A DNA stretch of 64,000 nucleotides from the NCBI GenBank assembly GCA_022402465.1, contig JAKRSH010000043.1, forward strand, positions 62,001 through 126,000, given 5' to 3'. The notes below the pieces were generated by a model that saw only the letters and a list, made by a program, of their open reading frames with translations, did not search any database and was not told the origin of the DNA. The position numbers were made by a program, and so were the translations under genes. Below, piece after piece: positions 19,406-29,685 of this stretch (positions are counted from its first letter, which is position 1; each line of letters starts with the position of its first letter). Source of the DNA: Leptospiraceae bacterium (lineage in GTDB: Bacteria; Spirochaetota; Leptospiria; Leptospirales; Leptospiraceae).

Positions 19406-20575
19406 ATGGAATGGACACAAGAATTCTTAGATACATTTAGAAACTTTTGCGAGAAAGAAATTAAACCACATGCTGAAGACTGGGATCAGAATGGAAGTTT
19501 GCCTAAAGAAATTTTCCCAGCACTTGCTAACATTGGCTACTTTGGATTGCTTGCACCAGAAGAATATGGTGGATCTAATCTGGGAGTGTTAGCTGGTGTT
19601 AAGTCTATGGAACTTCTTAGTGAGTACTGCGGTAGCACCTTCTTCTCGGCAAGTGCAAGCTTTGGCTTGTTTGGTGAACCTCTTCGCCATTTTGGAACAG
19701 AAGCCCAGAAACAAAAATACTATGTTCCTGTACTCGATGGAAAGAAAATCGGATGTATGGGGATCACCGAGCCCCAATCGGGATCTGATGTTTCCGCTAT
19801 CACTACAACAGCAAAGCAAAACAAAGATGGTACTATTTTGTTAAATGGTCAGAAGACTTATATAACCAATTCATCTATAGCAGATTTTGCTATCATCCTT
19901 GCAAGGTTCATAAATTCCGAGGGCGAAGACAAGGGATTGACACATTTTATACTCGAATTGGATAAACCTGGAATCAGTAGAGGCAAGCCTATGAAGAAGC
20001 TTGGACTGAGAGCCTCTGTTACTGGAGAATTATTCTTTGAACAAGCAAATATAGGTTCTTCCGAAAGCATCTTAGGAGGAATAGGAAAAGGCTTTCGACA
20101 AACCATGATGACCTTCAATGAGGAAAGACTTTCTATAGCTGCTTATTGTTTGGGTGTATTGAATGCATGCCTCAAGGAAGCAAGTTCTTTTGCAAGAACT
20201 CGCAAAAGCTTTGGATCTCCCATCTACCAACACCAGGCTGTTTCGGGAATGCTAGCAGAGCTTTATACGAAATTAGAAGCAGTAAAAAGTTTTACTTACC
20301 GCGTCGCTACAGAAATGGAAGAGGACCAGAAAAAGGCTAGGAAGGATCGAGATCCTGAGTTGGGAGCAAAATGCTCTGCACTCAAATTATTCGCTTCAGT
20401 CCAGGCAAGAGAAGGAGCCAATCTTGCGGTTCAAATCCATGGTGGTGCTGGTTTTATGGAAGAGTACAAAGTGTCTCGATTGTACAGAGATGTTCGCCTA
20501 GCTGAAATCGGAGGAGGAACAAGTGAAATCCAAAAGTCTATCATCACAAGTTCTATAATGAAGTGGAAATTATAA
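19406..20575 (+). CDS. Acyl-CoA dehydrogenase
   Basis: 389 residues, normal family length. GITEPQSGSDVSAITTTA is the FAD/substrate loop, FNEERLSIAAYCLG lies on the helix bundle, and YRDVRLAEIGGGTSEIQK is the C-terminal signature. Catalytic base position cannot be assigned with certainty by eye. Catalyses alpha,beta-dehydrogenation of acyl-CoA, passing electrons to electron-transfer flavoprotein. AAGGA precedes the ATG. Substrate chain length is unknown. Confidence 0.95.
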   Translation: MEWTQEFLDTFRNFCEKEIKPHAEDWDQNGSLPKEIFPALANIGYFGLLAPEEYGGSNLGVLAGVKSMELLSEYCGSTFFSASASFGLFGEPLRHFGTEAQKQKYYVPVLDGKKIGCMGITEPQSGSDVSAITTTAKQNKDGTILLNGQKTYITNSSIADFAIILARFINSEGEDKGLTHFILELDKPGISRGKPMKKLGLRASVTGELFFEQANIGSSESILGGIGKGFRQTMMTFNEERLSIAAYCLGVLNACLKEASSFARTRKSFGSPIYQHQAVSGMLAELYTKLEAVKSFTYRVATEMEEDQKKARKDRDPELGAKCSALKLFASVQAREGANLAVQIHGGAGFMEEYKVSRLYRDVRLAEIGGGTSEIQKSIITSSIMKWKL

Positions 20576-20610
20576 TCAGAAAATAATTCTATAAAATCGA
20601 AGGCTAATAA

Positions 20611-20644
20611 TTCTCAAGTAGTTTCAGAATTTTCTGCTTGAGAA
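20611..20644 (+). terminator. Possible hairpin between the dehydrogenase and cyclase genes
   Basis: An 11-bp stem (TTCTCAAG with CTTGAGAA, one U-G pair toward the loop), 12-nt loop, no T-run after it. May be a weak terminator or an mRNA end-stabilising structure. Confidence 0.35.
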
Positions 20645-20671
20645 TCTAATGTACATACTTAAAGCTTGGTT

Positions 20672-23572
20672 ATGGCACTCTTACTTTTGAAATTAAAAAA
20701 TTTTTACATCAATCAAATTCTTCCCAAAATATCCAAATTATATTTAATTATAGTTAATTTCTTGAAAAAGAGCAATTCAAAATTTCATCCTCTCCTCCAC
20801 AAATTCTCTCACTATAATACTCTAATTTATAAGAAGTCAGGTCTCTCTTTTCTAATTTCTAAATCTATTGAATTCATTAAAATACTTCTTTCAGGGATAC
20901 GAGCAAAACTTGCTCTATTCACGGGAAGTCTTATAGCCTTGACCATTTTGTTCTTAAGTTGGATTACAGTCCAACAACAAACATCAATCTTAACAGAGTC
21001 ATATGAGAAGCAAGCCTATATATCTAGAAAATATATTGCAAACCTAGTCACCAATCTTGATAACATCACCCAGAATCTTATCCGAATTGAAAAATTTCGA
21101 ACTCAAATTGAATTACAGAGTAAATCTAGGAGAAAGTACAAAACGTCACAAGTTTTACAAATAGAGAAGAAAGTAGATTTCTTTGGCTTTAAGACGGATC
21201 TCTTTGGTGCTATGGGTAAAGAAAACATTTATAGATCCAAGGACACTTTTTACTCTCAGTATTTAACCAAGTCTGACATAGAGACCTTAGAAAAAAAGAT
21301 CAAGGCTGAGATGGATCTTGCTGCTAATCGAGAGATTACAGATAAAGAATGGAAGGATCTCTTATCCTTTGCACGTAAATACACAGAGCTAGAAGCTGAT
21401 GAAAAAGAAAAAGAATCAAAGGATACAACACTAACTAAACTACGCTCTGAATTAGAACATAAGGTTGCGAGTTTCATTATTTCTTCTAAGAAGAAAAATA
21501 TCGAAGAACTTGGATTAGATACACATAGATTTCGCATGCAGACTTTTCCACTTTCTAAAATAAATTTAGATACAGGAATTGAGCCCTCCTTTGATACAAA
21601 AGTTTTCAACGAAGAATCTGAACTTGCTAAGCTAAATGAGTCTTCCGAAATGAAAAGTAGTTTAGAATATGCAATTCAATCTGTCTTAGAAAAACCCGAA
21701 TCCAATTTTCTAAATTACTATGAAAGCCTCAATTTACAAGAGCTAGACATACAATTATTATATTCCCCTCTTTTTAAATATCCAGAGTCAACCAAGAGAG
21801 CATACAAGCTCTTAGATTTTGAATCTTCCCTTAGTCAATATAAGGATTTCCTTGAAGTAGATAGAAATATCTCAGCAAAAATCAAAGAAATTCATCCAAA
21901 GATCAAAGCGCGTATAGATTTCCTGAAAACTCGTAAACCACCTATTCCACCTAATCGTGATAAGATTTTTATTAATCTTTATAAAGACTACAATTTGGAA
22001 ATTGCAAATCGTGATGCTGCTTTCAATGAGCTTCTGGAGAAATTTTCCATAACTGAAGATCAGTTTTTAGGAGCAGATTCTCTAAGAAGTCTTCGTGAAT
22101 CCGCATGGGAAGATGAGATACTATTACGTTACAGACCAGATACTAGCAATTTAGATCGTTATGTAGCAGAGCCTGAATTTCGAGAGCAATATAAGAAAAG
22201 ATGGTCTGAGCTTAGGGCTTGGGTTAGCGAAGCTAAATCAGAATTACCAAGTGAGAGTCTTCGTAAAATCATACCCGATGCAACTATAGGTAAATCCCGA
22301 TCGGAAGCAGAAGAACTACTTTGGGACTTAGATTCCACTGCACTTTATCCTATCGCAGGAGATTCTTTGGCAAAGACTATTCTCTCAAGAAATTTAACGG
22401 GTATTATTCGAACTATAGTAGATAGGACAGATGGTATCCAAAAAATACGAGAGAATAGGAATAAAGCGATACTAAGTGCACTTATCATAGGACTTCTTTC
22501 TATTTTTCTTGCAATATTCATATCTGGAATAGTTGTCCAAAAAATCAAAAGAATTATTAAGAGTGCAGAAACTGTAGGTTCTGGAGATTTAGAAGTTACT
22601 TTCGAACATGGTGGTGAAGATGAATTTGGTAATCTAACTATAGCCCTGAACCAGATGGTTTCTGGTTTGCGTGAACGAGAAAAAATCAAAGGAATTTTAG
22701 GTTCCATGATTGATCCAGTTGTGGTCAGTGAGGCAATGAAGGATCTACAAGCCTTGAAGCGTGGTTCTGAAAAAAATATCACAGCATTCTTCTCAGATAT
22801 TGCTTCCTTTTCTGCTATCTCAGAAAAACTAAGCTCACCGCAACTAGCTGATTTGCTCAACGAATACCTTTCAGCAATGACCATCATACTAAAGAATTAT
22901 GATGGAGTCTTAGACAAATACATTGGTGATGCTATCGTAGGAATTTTTAATTCACCCATAGATGTAGAAGATCATGTATACAAAGCAAGTTTAGCTGCAC
23001 TAGACATGCAATTTAAGTTAGGTGAACTTAAGAAAGAATGGAGTCGAACGAATAAATATATTCCAGAAGCGCGCAATATGACCTTTCGCATAGGTCTAAA
23101 TACAGGTCTTGCAAAAGTCGGATTCATGGGAACCGATGCCCTTGCTTCTTATACTATGATGGGTGATACAGTCAATCTAGCTGCTAGATTAGAAGCAGCA
23201 GGCAAAGATTATGGTGTGGATATACTTGCTTCCGATTCAGTATACAAAGAGATACAAGATAGAATCTATGCAAGAAAATTAGATGTAGTTCGAGTCAAGG
23301 GAAAGACAGAGCCAGTAGTTTTGTATGAATTGCTTGCTCGCAAAGGTGAGGAATCTACTCATATTCATACTGCAAATCAAATCTATGAAGATGGTTTCCA
23401 ACTTTATCTCGATAGAAAGTGGGATCTTGCAATTCATGCCTTCCATGAGTATTCTAAATCCAAGGGAATAGATGATAAATCCTCTAAGCTTCTAATTGAA
23501 AGATGTGAAACTTACAAAAAGTCACCTCCACCTAGTGATTGGGACGGAGTGTTCACACGGACAACGAAATAG
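20672..23572 (+). CDS. Membrane class III adenylate/guanylate cyclase with HAMP
   Basis: About 966 residues. TM1 is near residues 78-100 (LALFTGSLIALTILFLSW), then a periplasmic region of about 500 residues with long charged helices that resembles no sensor fold I know, TM2 near 610 (ALIIGLLSIFLAIFISGIVV), a HAMP linker (ETVGSGDLEV ... DEFGNLTIALNQM) and a cyclase domain from about 700. Metal-binding aspartates lie in FFSDIASF (near 707) and GDAIVGIF (near 753), and the transition-state Asn/Arg in MGDTVNLAARLE (near 831). The Lys in LDKYIGD fits adenylate cyclase specificity, but ATP versus GTP cannot be fixed by eye. A C-terminal segment (residues 895-966) follows. Start is ATG 20672; TTG 20666 also possible. 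Confidence 0.9.
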   Translation: MALLLLKLKNFYINQILPKISKLYLIIVNFLKKSNSKFHPLLHKFSHYNTLIYKKSGLSFLISKSIEFIKILLSGIRAKLALFTGSLIALTILFLSWITVQQQTSILTESYEKQAYISRKYIANLVTNLDNITQNLIRIEKFRTQIELQSKSRRKYKTSQVLQIEKKVDFFGFKTDLFGAMGKENIYRSKDTFYSQYLTKSDIETLEKKIKAEMDLAANREITDKEWKDLLSFARKYTELEADEKEKESKDTTLTKLRSELEHKVASFIISSKKKNIEELGLDTHRFRMQTFPLSKINLDTGIEPSFDTKVFNEESELAKLNESSEMKSSLEYAIQSVLEKPESNFLNYYESLNLQELDIQLLYSPLFKYPESTKRAYKLLDFESSLSQYKDFLEVDRNISAKIKEIHPKIKARIDFLKTRKPPIPPNRDKIFINLYKDYNLEIANRDAAFNELLEKFSITEDQFLGADSLRSLRESAWEDEILLRYRPDTSNLDRYVAEPEFREQYKKRWSELRAWVSEAKSELPSESLRKIIPDATIGKSRSEAEELLWDLDSTALYPIAGDSLAKTILSRNLTGIIRTIVDRTDGIQKIRENRNKAILSALIIGLLSIFLAIFISGIVVQKIKRIIKSAETVGSGDLEVTFEHGGEDEFGNLTIALNQMVSGLREREKIKGILGSMIDPVVVSEAMKDLQALKRGSEKNITAFFSDIASFSAISEKLSSPQLADLLNEYLSAMTIILKNYDGVLDKYIGDAIVGIFNSPIDVEDHVYKASLAALDMQFKLGELKKEWSRTNKYIPEARNMTFRIGLNTGLAKVGFMGTDALASYTMMGDTVNLAARLEAAGKDYGVDILASDSVYKEIQDRIYARKLDVVRVKGKTEPVVLYELLARKGEESTHIHTANQIYEDGFQLYLDRKWDLAIHAFHEYSKSKGIDDKSSKLLIERCETYKKSPPPSDWDGVFTRTTK

Positions 23573-24221
23573 ATTATTACAAAGACAATTATCGACATGT
23601 ATCTTTGATTATCGTGGGCGCCTTTTCAAGCAGAGAATTGACTCTCTTCCCCTGTCAGGATGATATTGAAACAGATTCTATCTATTTTATAATAACTTAT
23701 CACATTATACATGTTATATCGTAATTGTAGCAGATCTGGCACGACTCGTGCCAAATTTATCAGATATTGGAAGGAGTTTGCACTAACAGAGGTTTATGGC
23801 AAGTTCTAAGGAGAAGAAACCATTCCATCTGAGTATATTTTTGGGCAGCTAGTGAAAAGATGCGAATCATTCTCAAAGCCGTGGGATTGAATCCCACATT
23901 TCACTGAGTTTCCAAAACCACAACTCCAATGCATAATGAAAGAAAATTTTAGGATAAAAATTCTGTAATTGAATCAAAATAAGCTTTTATAAAGATAATT
24001 AAATAACAGGTTAATTTTATACTTTGTATTAATATATATATAAAAAGACTCACACGAAGTTATTGAACTGCCCTTCCCATTTCTTCAATTCAATCAAAAA
24101 CAACTCTAATTGATTTGATACTAAGTGATCATGAATTCGCCAAAAAGAAAATAAGTTTACATAATTATCCTCTTTAAACACTCTATAAGTGCAAAACATA
24201 ATTCAGAAGGAGTTGTATAGA
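23573..24221. other. 649-bp gene-free region with two 17-bp inverted repeats
   Basis: No convincing coding sequence. It is AT-rich apart from TGGCACGACTCGTGCCA (23737-23753) and GTGGGATTGAATCCCAC (23881-23897), both perfect 8+1+8 inverted repeats. Neither is followed by a T-run. The DUF4386 gene begins after the AAGGAG at 24207-24212. Confidence 0.6.
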
Positions 24222-24848
24222 ATGAAACCATGGAATAATAGAACACTTGCCCTCATAGCTGGATTCAGCTATTTAGCTATCTTCTTTTTAGCAATTTTTG
24301 CCAATTTTTTCGCCCTTGAGTCAATCATACAACATCCTTTGGAGACTATCTCACAAAACGGACAAATTGTACGACTAGGAGTAATCGCCTTCATTCTTGC
24401 AGCTATATTTGATACAATAGTTGCAATCGCATTTTTTCATTTAAATCCTGAGCATCCTTTGACCTTGAGTAGTTTCTGCTTTCGTACCATCCATGCAATC
24501 TTGATGGCGATAGGTACATTTGCAATGTTTATGACATTGCATCAAAAGACAGCTGAAGATATTCTAAGAATGATTGAAATCTTCAATACGATTTGGTTGA
24601 TTGGTCTCATTTTTTTCGGTATTCATTTAATTCTTTTAGCGAAAATTCTACCAATTCCTAAATTGATATCGATATTTCTTACAATAGCGGGGATTGTTTA
24701 TATTTTGGATACAGGTCTCCATATTACTTTAGAGAATTATAAATTGTATGAAGATCTATTCTTAGCTATGGTTGCAATACCAAGTATTATCGGAGAGATG
24801 TCTCTATCAATTTGGTTGCTATGGATGGGCGGAAAATCATCCAACTAA
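24222..24848 (+). CDS. DUF4386-type membrane protein
   Basis: 208 residues from the ATG at 24222, preceded by AAGGAG (24207-24212); an upstream GTG at 24189 has no better signal. About six transmembrane helices (LIAGFSYLAIFFLAIFANFF, then GVIAFILAAIFDTIVAIAFF, ICFR-like segment and so on) match DUF4386, small membrane proteins of unknown function. It does not overlap a neighbour gene; the downstream barrel gene is on the other strand. Confidence 0.75.
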   Translation: MKPWNNRTLALIAGFSYLAIFFLAIFANFFALESIIQHPLETISQNGQIVRLGVIAFILAAIFDTIVAIAFFHLNPEHPLTLSSFCFRTIHAILMAIGTFAMFMTLHQKTAEDILRMIEIFNTIWLIGLIFFGIHLILLAKILPIPKLISIFLTIAGIVYILDTGLHITLENYKLYEDLFLAMVAIPSIIGEMSLSIWLLWMGGKSSN

Positions 24849-25011
24849 TGCTATCCGCCTGTTAGGCTCCAGTCAGACTCTCGCCGACTATCCCATTGGC
24901 GAACAATCTGTTCTATTACAGAAGAATTCTTTCGGCTTTCTTACGAAAGCTTTAGAAGAAATAAAAAATGCCAACTGGCAAATTTTATTTAAGGAATGAA
25001 TCAGAAATTTT

Positions 25012-26352
25012 TCAAAAATAATATTGAATTTCAGTAAAGACACCCGAGTTCCTTCGTAATAAACCAAAAAAGGAATCATCTTTAGGTCCAGAATACAATT
25101 CCCCACCTAATATGAAGTATGTCATATCATTGATAGAATATTTCAATTTAGGTCTCGTCAAAGAATCTGCTCGGTTAAAATAAATTACATAAGTTATTTC
25201 CCCTTCAAGAGTTTCATTCAACCATTTGTAAGATACTCTGAAAGATGCACCGTGTAAGTGGCTGTTTAATTGATTTGCGATTGTTTGACCTGTTAATGCT
25301 ATGGAGCGTTCATATGGATCTAGGAATTGATTTAAATCTTGGAGATAAAATGTTCGTTTGAATATATATTGAATATTAATATTCAAATATTCAAAGAAGG
25401 TTCTATCACCTCCTATGACCGATTGAAAGTTGGGATTCTTAATAAATAAATTTCTACCAGATGTATCAGCTGTTTGAGTAAATGCCGCTTCTCCCCTTAA
25501 AGAATATTTACCTATAACTGTGGATACATCTCCACCATAAACATGAACTCTATTGAAAGATGCTGTGGTTTGTGTGGAGTAACTTTCAATTACTTTTGGA
25601 TTATCTATATAATAATAAGGATACAGATCCACATAAGTAGCAATATCTTGGTTTAACAAAATTCTTGGAACCTTTCGAATTCCTAAATCTGGATTAAGGT
25701 CATTTCCTTGAAAATAAGATAAAGACCAATCCCAATCTCCTCCAGAGTGCTCCCATTTAATAGCGAAATGATTTTGAACACCACCGTCTTTTTGTATTTT
25801 AGTGTTAAAAGGAAAGCCTTGGCTGGGAATAGGGACAGTATTTCCTATGAAATAAGGGATAGAAATTAATTGAAATGAATGCTTGCCTTTATAAATTTTC
25901 GCTGATAAGGAATATGAACCATTTCTTTGGTCAGAATCTTGGGGCATTAACAAGGTAAAATTACGAGGTGATAAATTATCCGTTGGATTGATGCCATCAG
26001 CTCTTCCCCATAAAAATAATTTGCGTCCTGCAGAAAACTCCCAATCACCCCAAGAAGATTGTATATAAGCTTCGCGCAAGCTACCCCGAGTAGCTGGTGA
26101 TGGTTGGGATCCTTCTTTTTGAACCCAACCATCTACTACGATTTTAGAATTTTCAGATAACTCCATTTTTGAATCAATCCAGACACTTGGTAATCCAATA
26201 TTAGCCCTATTGTCCAAAGTCCTAGAAGAGGACCAAGCTCCAAAACGTAGTGATCCATTTGTGCTTAGAATTGATTCATCGGCTTTGAAATTTGAGATGG
26301 GTAAACAAAAAACAAGAACAGTTATCATATTTTTGAATATTCTAATTTTCAT
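25012..26352 (-). CDS. Outer-membrane beta-barrel protein of an RND/MMPL export locus
   Basis: 446 residues. A signal peptide (MITVLVFCLPISNFKADE) is followed by alternating beta-strand-like sequence with Gly/aromatic turns, and the chain ends in QYYF, with a C-terminal aromatic residue typical of Bam substrates. Resembles DUF1302-type barrels found with MMPL exporters and LolA-like proteins. It is the last gene of the operon after the RND gene and the LolA-like gene (19-bp gap). Role: probable outer-membrane component for lipid or hydrophobe export; not tested. Confidence 0.72.
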   Translation of the reverse strand: MKIRIFKNMITVLVFCLPISNFKADESILSTNGSLRFGAWSSSRTLDNRANIGLPSVWIDSKMELSENSKIVVDGWVQKEGSQPSPATRGSLREAYIQSSWGDWEFSAGRKLFLWGRADGINPTDNLSPRNFTLLMPQDSDQRNGSYSLSAKIYKGKHSFQLISIPYFIGNTVPIPSQGFPFNTKIQKDGGVQNHFAIKWEHSGGDWDWSLSYFQGNDLNPDLGIRKVPRILLNQDIATYVDLYPYYYIDNPKVIESYSTQTTASFNRVHVYGGDVSTVIGKYSLRGEAAFTQTADTSGRNLFIKNPNFQSVIGGDRTFFEYLNINIQYIFKRTFYLQDLNQFLDPYERSIALTGQTIANQLNSHLHGASFRVSYKWLNETLEGEITYVIYFNRADSLTRPKLKYSINDMTYFILGGELYSGPKDDSFFGLLRRNSGVFTEIQYYF

Positions 26353-26370
26353 AGTTTCCCCTAAATGCGA

Positions 26371-27192
26371 TTACTCTTTTTCTAAAAATCGAGCCGTGAA
26401 ATATTTATCTTCAAGAGCTGGTTCTAAATTAAATTTATCTGTTAGAATTGTTGTCTTATGACCAGTTTGTATATTTCTGGCTTCTGCTTTCATAGACATC
26501 CACCGGTTCTTTGATGCTTCCACCAGTTGATAGTCTGAAAAAGAAAATTGTTTAAGCAGATCACCATTCTCATCGTAAGCTTCTGAAGCCAGGGTAGTAA
26601 ATGTATCTTTTTGGATTTTTAAAATTCGTTTGGAATAACCTGTATCTTGAATCACCTTATTCGAATTAGGTGTAGCTTCAATTACTATACAATTTTTTCC
26701 TGATATTACTGCATCTCCTAGATTTTTATATTCCCAATCATTAGTTCGAAATCCGACTACATCAGCATAAGAAAAATCTGTACCGACAAAACTATCTTTC
26801 TTTCCTCCTGCGGCAATTTTGCGAACTTTCTTAAGTGCAGGAAGGTAAATAGAAATATCATCATCTCCACTCTGATTTTCGATTAATAATATTCCTGTCC
26901 CTTTAGCATCTGCTGGTGAAAGAAATTTGGTAGTTCGAGTATTATCGATACCATTATTTGAAAGCTTTGTGTATGAAATAGTCTTTCGCTTACGCTCTTT
27001 TCCATTCTTATCCACCAGAATGAACTGAGATTCACTAATAGAACCAGATACTTTTAGAACTTGTTTACTTTTTTCAACAATGTTGCTCAAGTCAATTTTC
27101 TCTTGTGCCATAGTGCTATCTAGGCACAACCAAAACCATACGCTACCCATGAGAATATGCGCCTTATCAATTTTTAATGTAGTAGATTTCAT
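26371..27192 (-). CDS. Outer-membrane lipoprotein-sorting (LolA-like) protein
   Basis: 273 residues from the ATG at 27192, which has AAGGAG before it (the longer ATG at 27264 lacks one). A signal peptide ends in STMAQ/EK. The body is a half-barrel-like domain with GTDFSYADVVGF, DDISIYLPALKKVRKIA and GILLIENQSGDDD, typical of LolA_like proteins encoded beside MMPL exporters. Probably a periplasmic carrier between the RND pump and the outer-membrane protein. Gap to the RND gene is 25 bp. Confidence 0.85.
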   Translation of the reverse strand: MKSTTLKIDKAHILMGSVWFWLCLDSTMAQEKIDLSNIVEKSKQVLKVSGSISESQFILVDKNGKERKRKTISYTKLSNNGIDNTRTTKFLSPADAKGTGILLIENQSGDDDISIYLPALKKVRKIAAGGKKDSFVGTDFSYADVVGFRTNDWEYKNLGDAVISGKNCIVIEATPNSNKVIQDTGYSKRILKIQKDTFTTLASEAYDENGDLLKQFSFSDYQLVEASKNRWMSMKAEARNIQTGHKTTILTDKFNLEPALEDKYFTARFLEKE

Positions 27193-27217
27193 AATCTTAC
27201 TCCTTATTATTATTTTC

Positions 27218-29560
27218 TTAACTATTTTTAAATTGCGAATAAATGAACTTTGGTTTGAAATCATGTATAATAGCAGTTAGTACAATAAGTGCTGACAGCG
27301 AACTAGTAATAATCGCTAGCGGAATAAAGATTCCCAAATACACGTGAGTGTAGAAACCAAAGGAAAAAATCAAAATCGAATATCCACCAGCGAGAGCTGT
27401 TGCAACAAAAAGAATTGCCTTGCCTGCTGATTTCAATGCTACCCGAATTGCAATTTCATGATCTTGGTTTTTAATAATTTCTTCTCGTATTCTAAATAAC
27501 AAATAGATAGAGAAATCAGCACCAACCCCTACAACTAAAGCTGAGATTAAAGACGTTGTGATGTTCAATGGAACACCAAACAAACCCATCACTCCGAAAT
27601 TTAGTGATAAGGAAAAAATTAAAGGAATTACTGCCAATAGACCAGCAAGAGGAGAACGAAACACTAAACTAGTAACCAAGATTACAACACTTATGATCTG
27701 AATGATGTTAATGACTTTACCTTCTACCATAACCTCATTCAAAGCAGCACTCGTTGCATTTGAACCACCAATTGATACTTTTATAGATTTAGGTGAATTA
27801 GCTGCTATAAATTTTTGGATTTTCTCAACTAATGCTTGTGTAGTAATACTGCTATCAGTCTTCATAAAGACTGTTATATTAGCCATACTATAATCATAAT
27901 TCACATAGCTATCAAAATCACCTGGATCACCTGAGATAGAGTACAATAGAAGATATTGTGAAATTAATTCTTGGTCTTTAGGTATAGAATAATATTCAGG
28001 TTTATTGGCATTCATTGCTTGGTTGATTTTCATAACCAAATCAACAATAGATATTGATTTCCCTACTCCCTCACTTGATTCGACTAAGGATTGTAGATCC
28101 TTCATGAAAACAAGTATTTCAGGATTTTTGATTGAATCCTCATTTCCTTGGATGAGTAGATTCAAAGTGTTAGTACCAGCGAGCCTTTGATTTAGAAATA
28201 AATCTTGGGTTATTGCTGGTCTACTTTTTGAAATAGTTCCATCTGCACTATTTTCAACTACTAAAAGACGGCTAAAACTAAAGCCAAAGATTAAAATAGC
28301 AATTGTTATTCCATAAAGTAGCTTTCGATTAGTATTTATAACCAGATTGGAGATTCTTTGAATGATATAATCCCAAATTCTCTTATCAGCTTCTTTATGA
28401 ATTTCTGTAGCCTTAGGTGGAGACAATAGTGATCTTAGAGATGGAATCAAAGTCATCTCGATTAATAGAGCGCTAAAGATTCCTAGTGCAGAAAAAATTC
28501 CAAAAGTACGAATCGTTGTTATTTTGAAGAAAAGTAAAGATAGAAAACCTAAACAAGCAACAAAACAAGCTACTATCATAACAGGTCCAACTTTAGTAAG
28601 TGAATTAATTACTGCTTCTTTGTTTGCTTCTTGATCAGTAAGACTTCCTTTAGTTTTTAGTATTCCATATTCTTCATAATAGCGTTTTAAAATTTGTACA
28701 GCATGACCAGCCGCAACAGCTAAAATCAATATTGGAGTAGTAGCATTGAAAACATCTAAGGGAATCCCTGTAAGGCTGATCATTCCTAATCCCCAGACAA
28801 CTGCAAAGATAGCGGTTATTAGTGGGAGAATTAATCCTTGGTGAGTCCTAAATGCTTCATAATGAAGAATGCCAATTATTAATAGAGCAATCGGAAAAAA
28901 TATTCCCATTCTTGCTGAGTATCTTTCCAACCAAGATAAAAAGAAAGGAAGACCTCCTAAATTAAATTCAATGGATTCTGTTTCATATTTTTTTAAAATA
29001 GCTTCAACCTGACTTACAATAGGTTCAAACTGTTTAGTATTACTATCAATTTCCAAATTAATAGATGTTGTTTTCTGATCTTCAGAAACCAAAACATTCG
29101 CATAAATAGGATTAGTTGAAACAGCAAAACGAAGCTGTTCCTGGTTTGATTTTTGTGTATAATCCAAACTTGGGTCTATCAAGGATTTTACAGAAAGTCC
29201 AGACTCATTGCCTTGGATATTCTTCGCTTTTTTAGCAGCTAGGCCTATAGAATTTGCAGAATTGATACCAGGAATTCGATTCAACTCTTTTGTAAGATTG
29301 ATAATTCTATCAATAACAACTTTTTGATAGATATCCCCTTCCCGAGCAGTAATACCAACTGAAAGTATAAAATTGGAACCGAATACTTTTTTAACAGTAT
29401 TCGAAGTTATAATAAACGGATGGTCTTGGGGAAGATTTTTGTCTGGATCTAATTCAATTGTGAGGTTTTTAATTTGAAACCCTAAAAATAAAGTAATAAC
29501 TATGCATAGACCAAATACCCAACGATTGTTCCTAACAACCCACTCTAGATACACTTTCAT
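27218..29560 (-). CDS. RND/MMPL-family transporter
   Basis: 780 residues from the ATG at 29560 with AGGAG upstream (TTG at 29581 rejected). Two repeats, each with one TM, a periplasmic loop of about 170 residues and five or six TMs, as in MMPL/HpnN-type exporters. Acidic residues in VVGVGADFSIYLLFRIREE of the second half and the matching DVFNATTPILILAVAAGHAVQ in the first half mark the proton-relay region. Divergent from the TetR gene; first of a three-gene operon. Lipid or hydrophobic substrate likely; identity unknown. Confidence 0.9.
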   Translation of the reverse strand: MKVYLEWVVRNNRWVFGLCIVITLFLGFQIKNLTIELDPDKNLPQDHPFIITSNTVKKVFGSNFILSVGITAREGDIYQKVVIDRIINLTKELNRIPGINSANSIGLAAKKAKNIQGNESGLSVKSLIDPSLDYTQKSNQEQLRFAVSTNPIYANVLVSEDQKTTSINLEIDSNTKQFEPIVSQVEAILKKYETESIEFNLGGLPFFLSWLERYSARMGIFFPIALLIIGILHYEAFRTHQGLILPLITAIFAVVWGLGMISLTGIPLDVFNATTPILILAVAAGHAVQILKRYYEEYGILKTKGSLTDQEANKEAVINSLTKVGPVMIVACFVACLGFLSLLFFKITTIRTFGIFSALGIFSALLIEMTLIPSLRSLLSPPKATEIHKEADKRIWDYIIQRISNLVINTNRKLLYGITIAILIFGFSFSRLLVVENSADGTISKSRPAITQDLFLNQRLAGTNTLNLLIQGNEDSIKNPEILVFMKDLQSLVESSEGVGKSISIVDLVMKINQAMNANKPEYYSIPKDQELISQYLLLYSISGDPGDFDSYVNYDYSMANITVFMKTDSSITTQALVEKIQKFIAANSPKSIKVSIGGSNATSAALNEVMVEGKVINIIQIISVVILVTSLVFRSPLAGLLAVIPLIFSLSLNFGVMGLFGVPLNITTSLISALVVGVGADFSIYLLFRIREEIIKNQDHEIAIRVALKSAGKAILFVATALAGGYSILIFSFGFYTHVYLGIFIPLAIITSSLSALIVLTAIIHDFKPKFIYSQFKNS

Positions 29561-29581
29561 TTGTTCTCCTTCTTGTATCAA

Positions 29582-29598
29582 TGCTCTTTATTTGAGCA
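29582..29598. promoter_or_regulatory. Candidate TetR operator
   Basis: Inverted repeat TGCTC-N7-GAGCA in the divergent intergenic region between the RND operon and the TetR gene, 22 bp before the RND ATG. Position fits a local repressor site; no footprint is known. Confidence 0.45.
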
Positions 29599-29685
29599 GT
29601 GATCAATTTTATACCACCGTTTTCATTTTATGAATTTATGTCAAGAAAAAGATTGATTTCTCAGAACATTGGGTAAAAATAAAGC

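Noticed and set aside
23539-23724. Short ORF after the cyclase gene
   Set aside because: No RBS, overlaps the cyclase end and has no recognisable domain.
24772-24999. Open frame overlapping the DUF4386 gene end
   Set aside because: Out of frame shadow with no signal.
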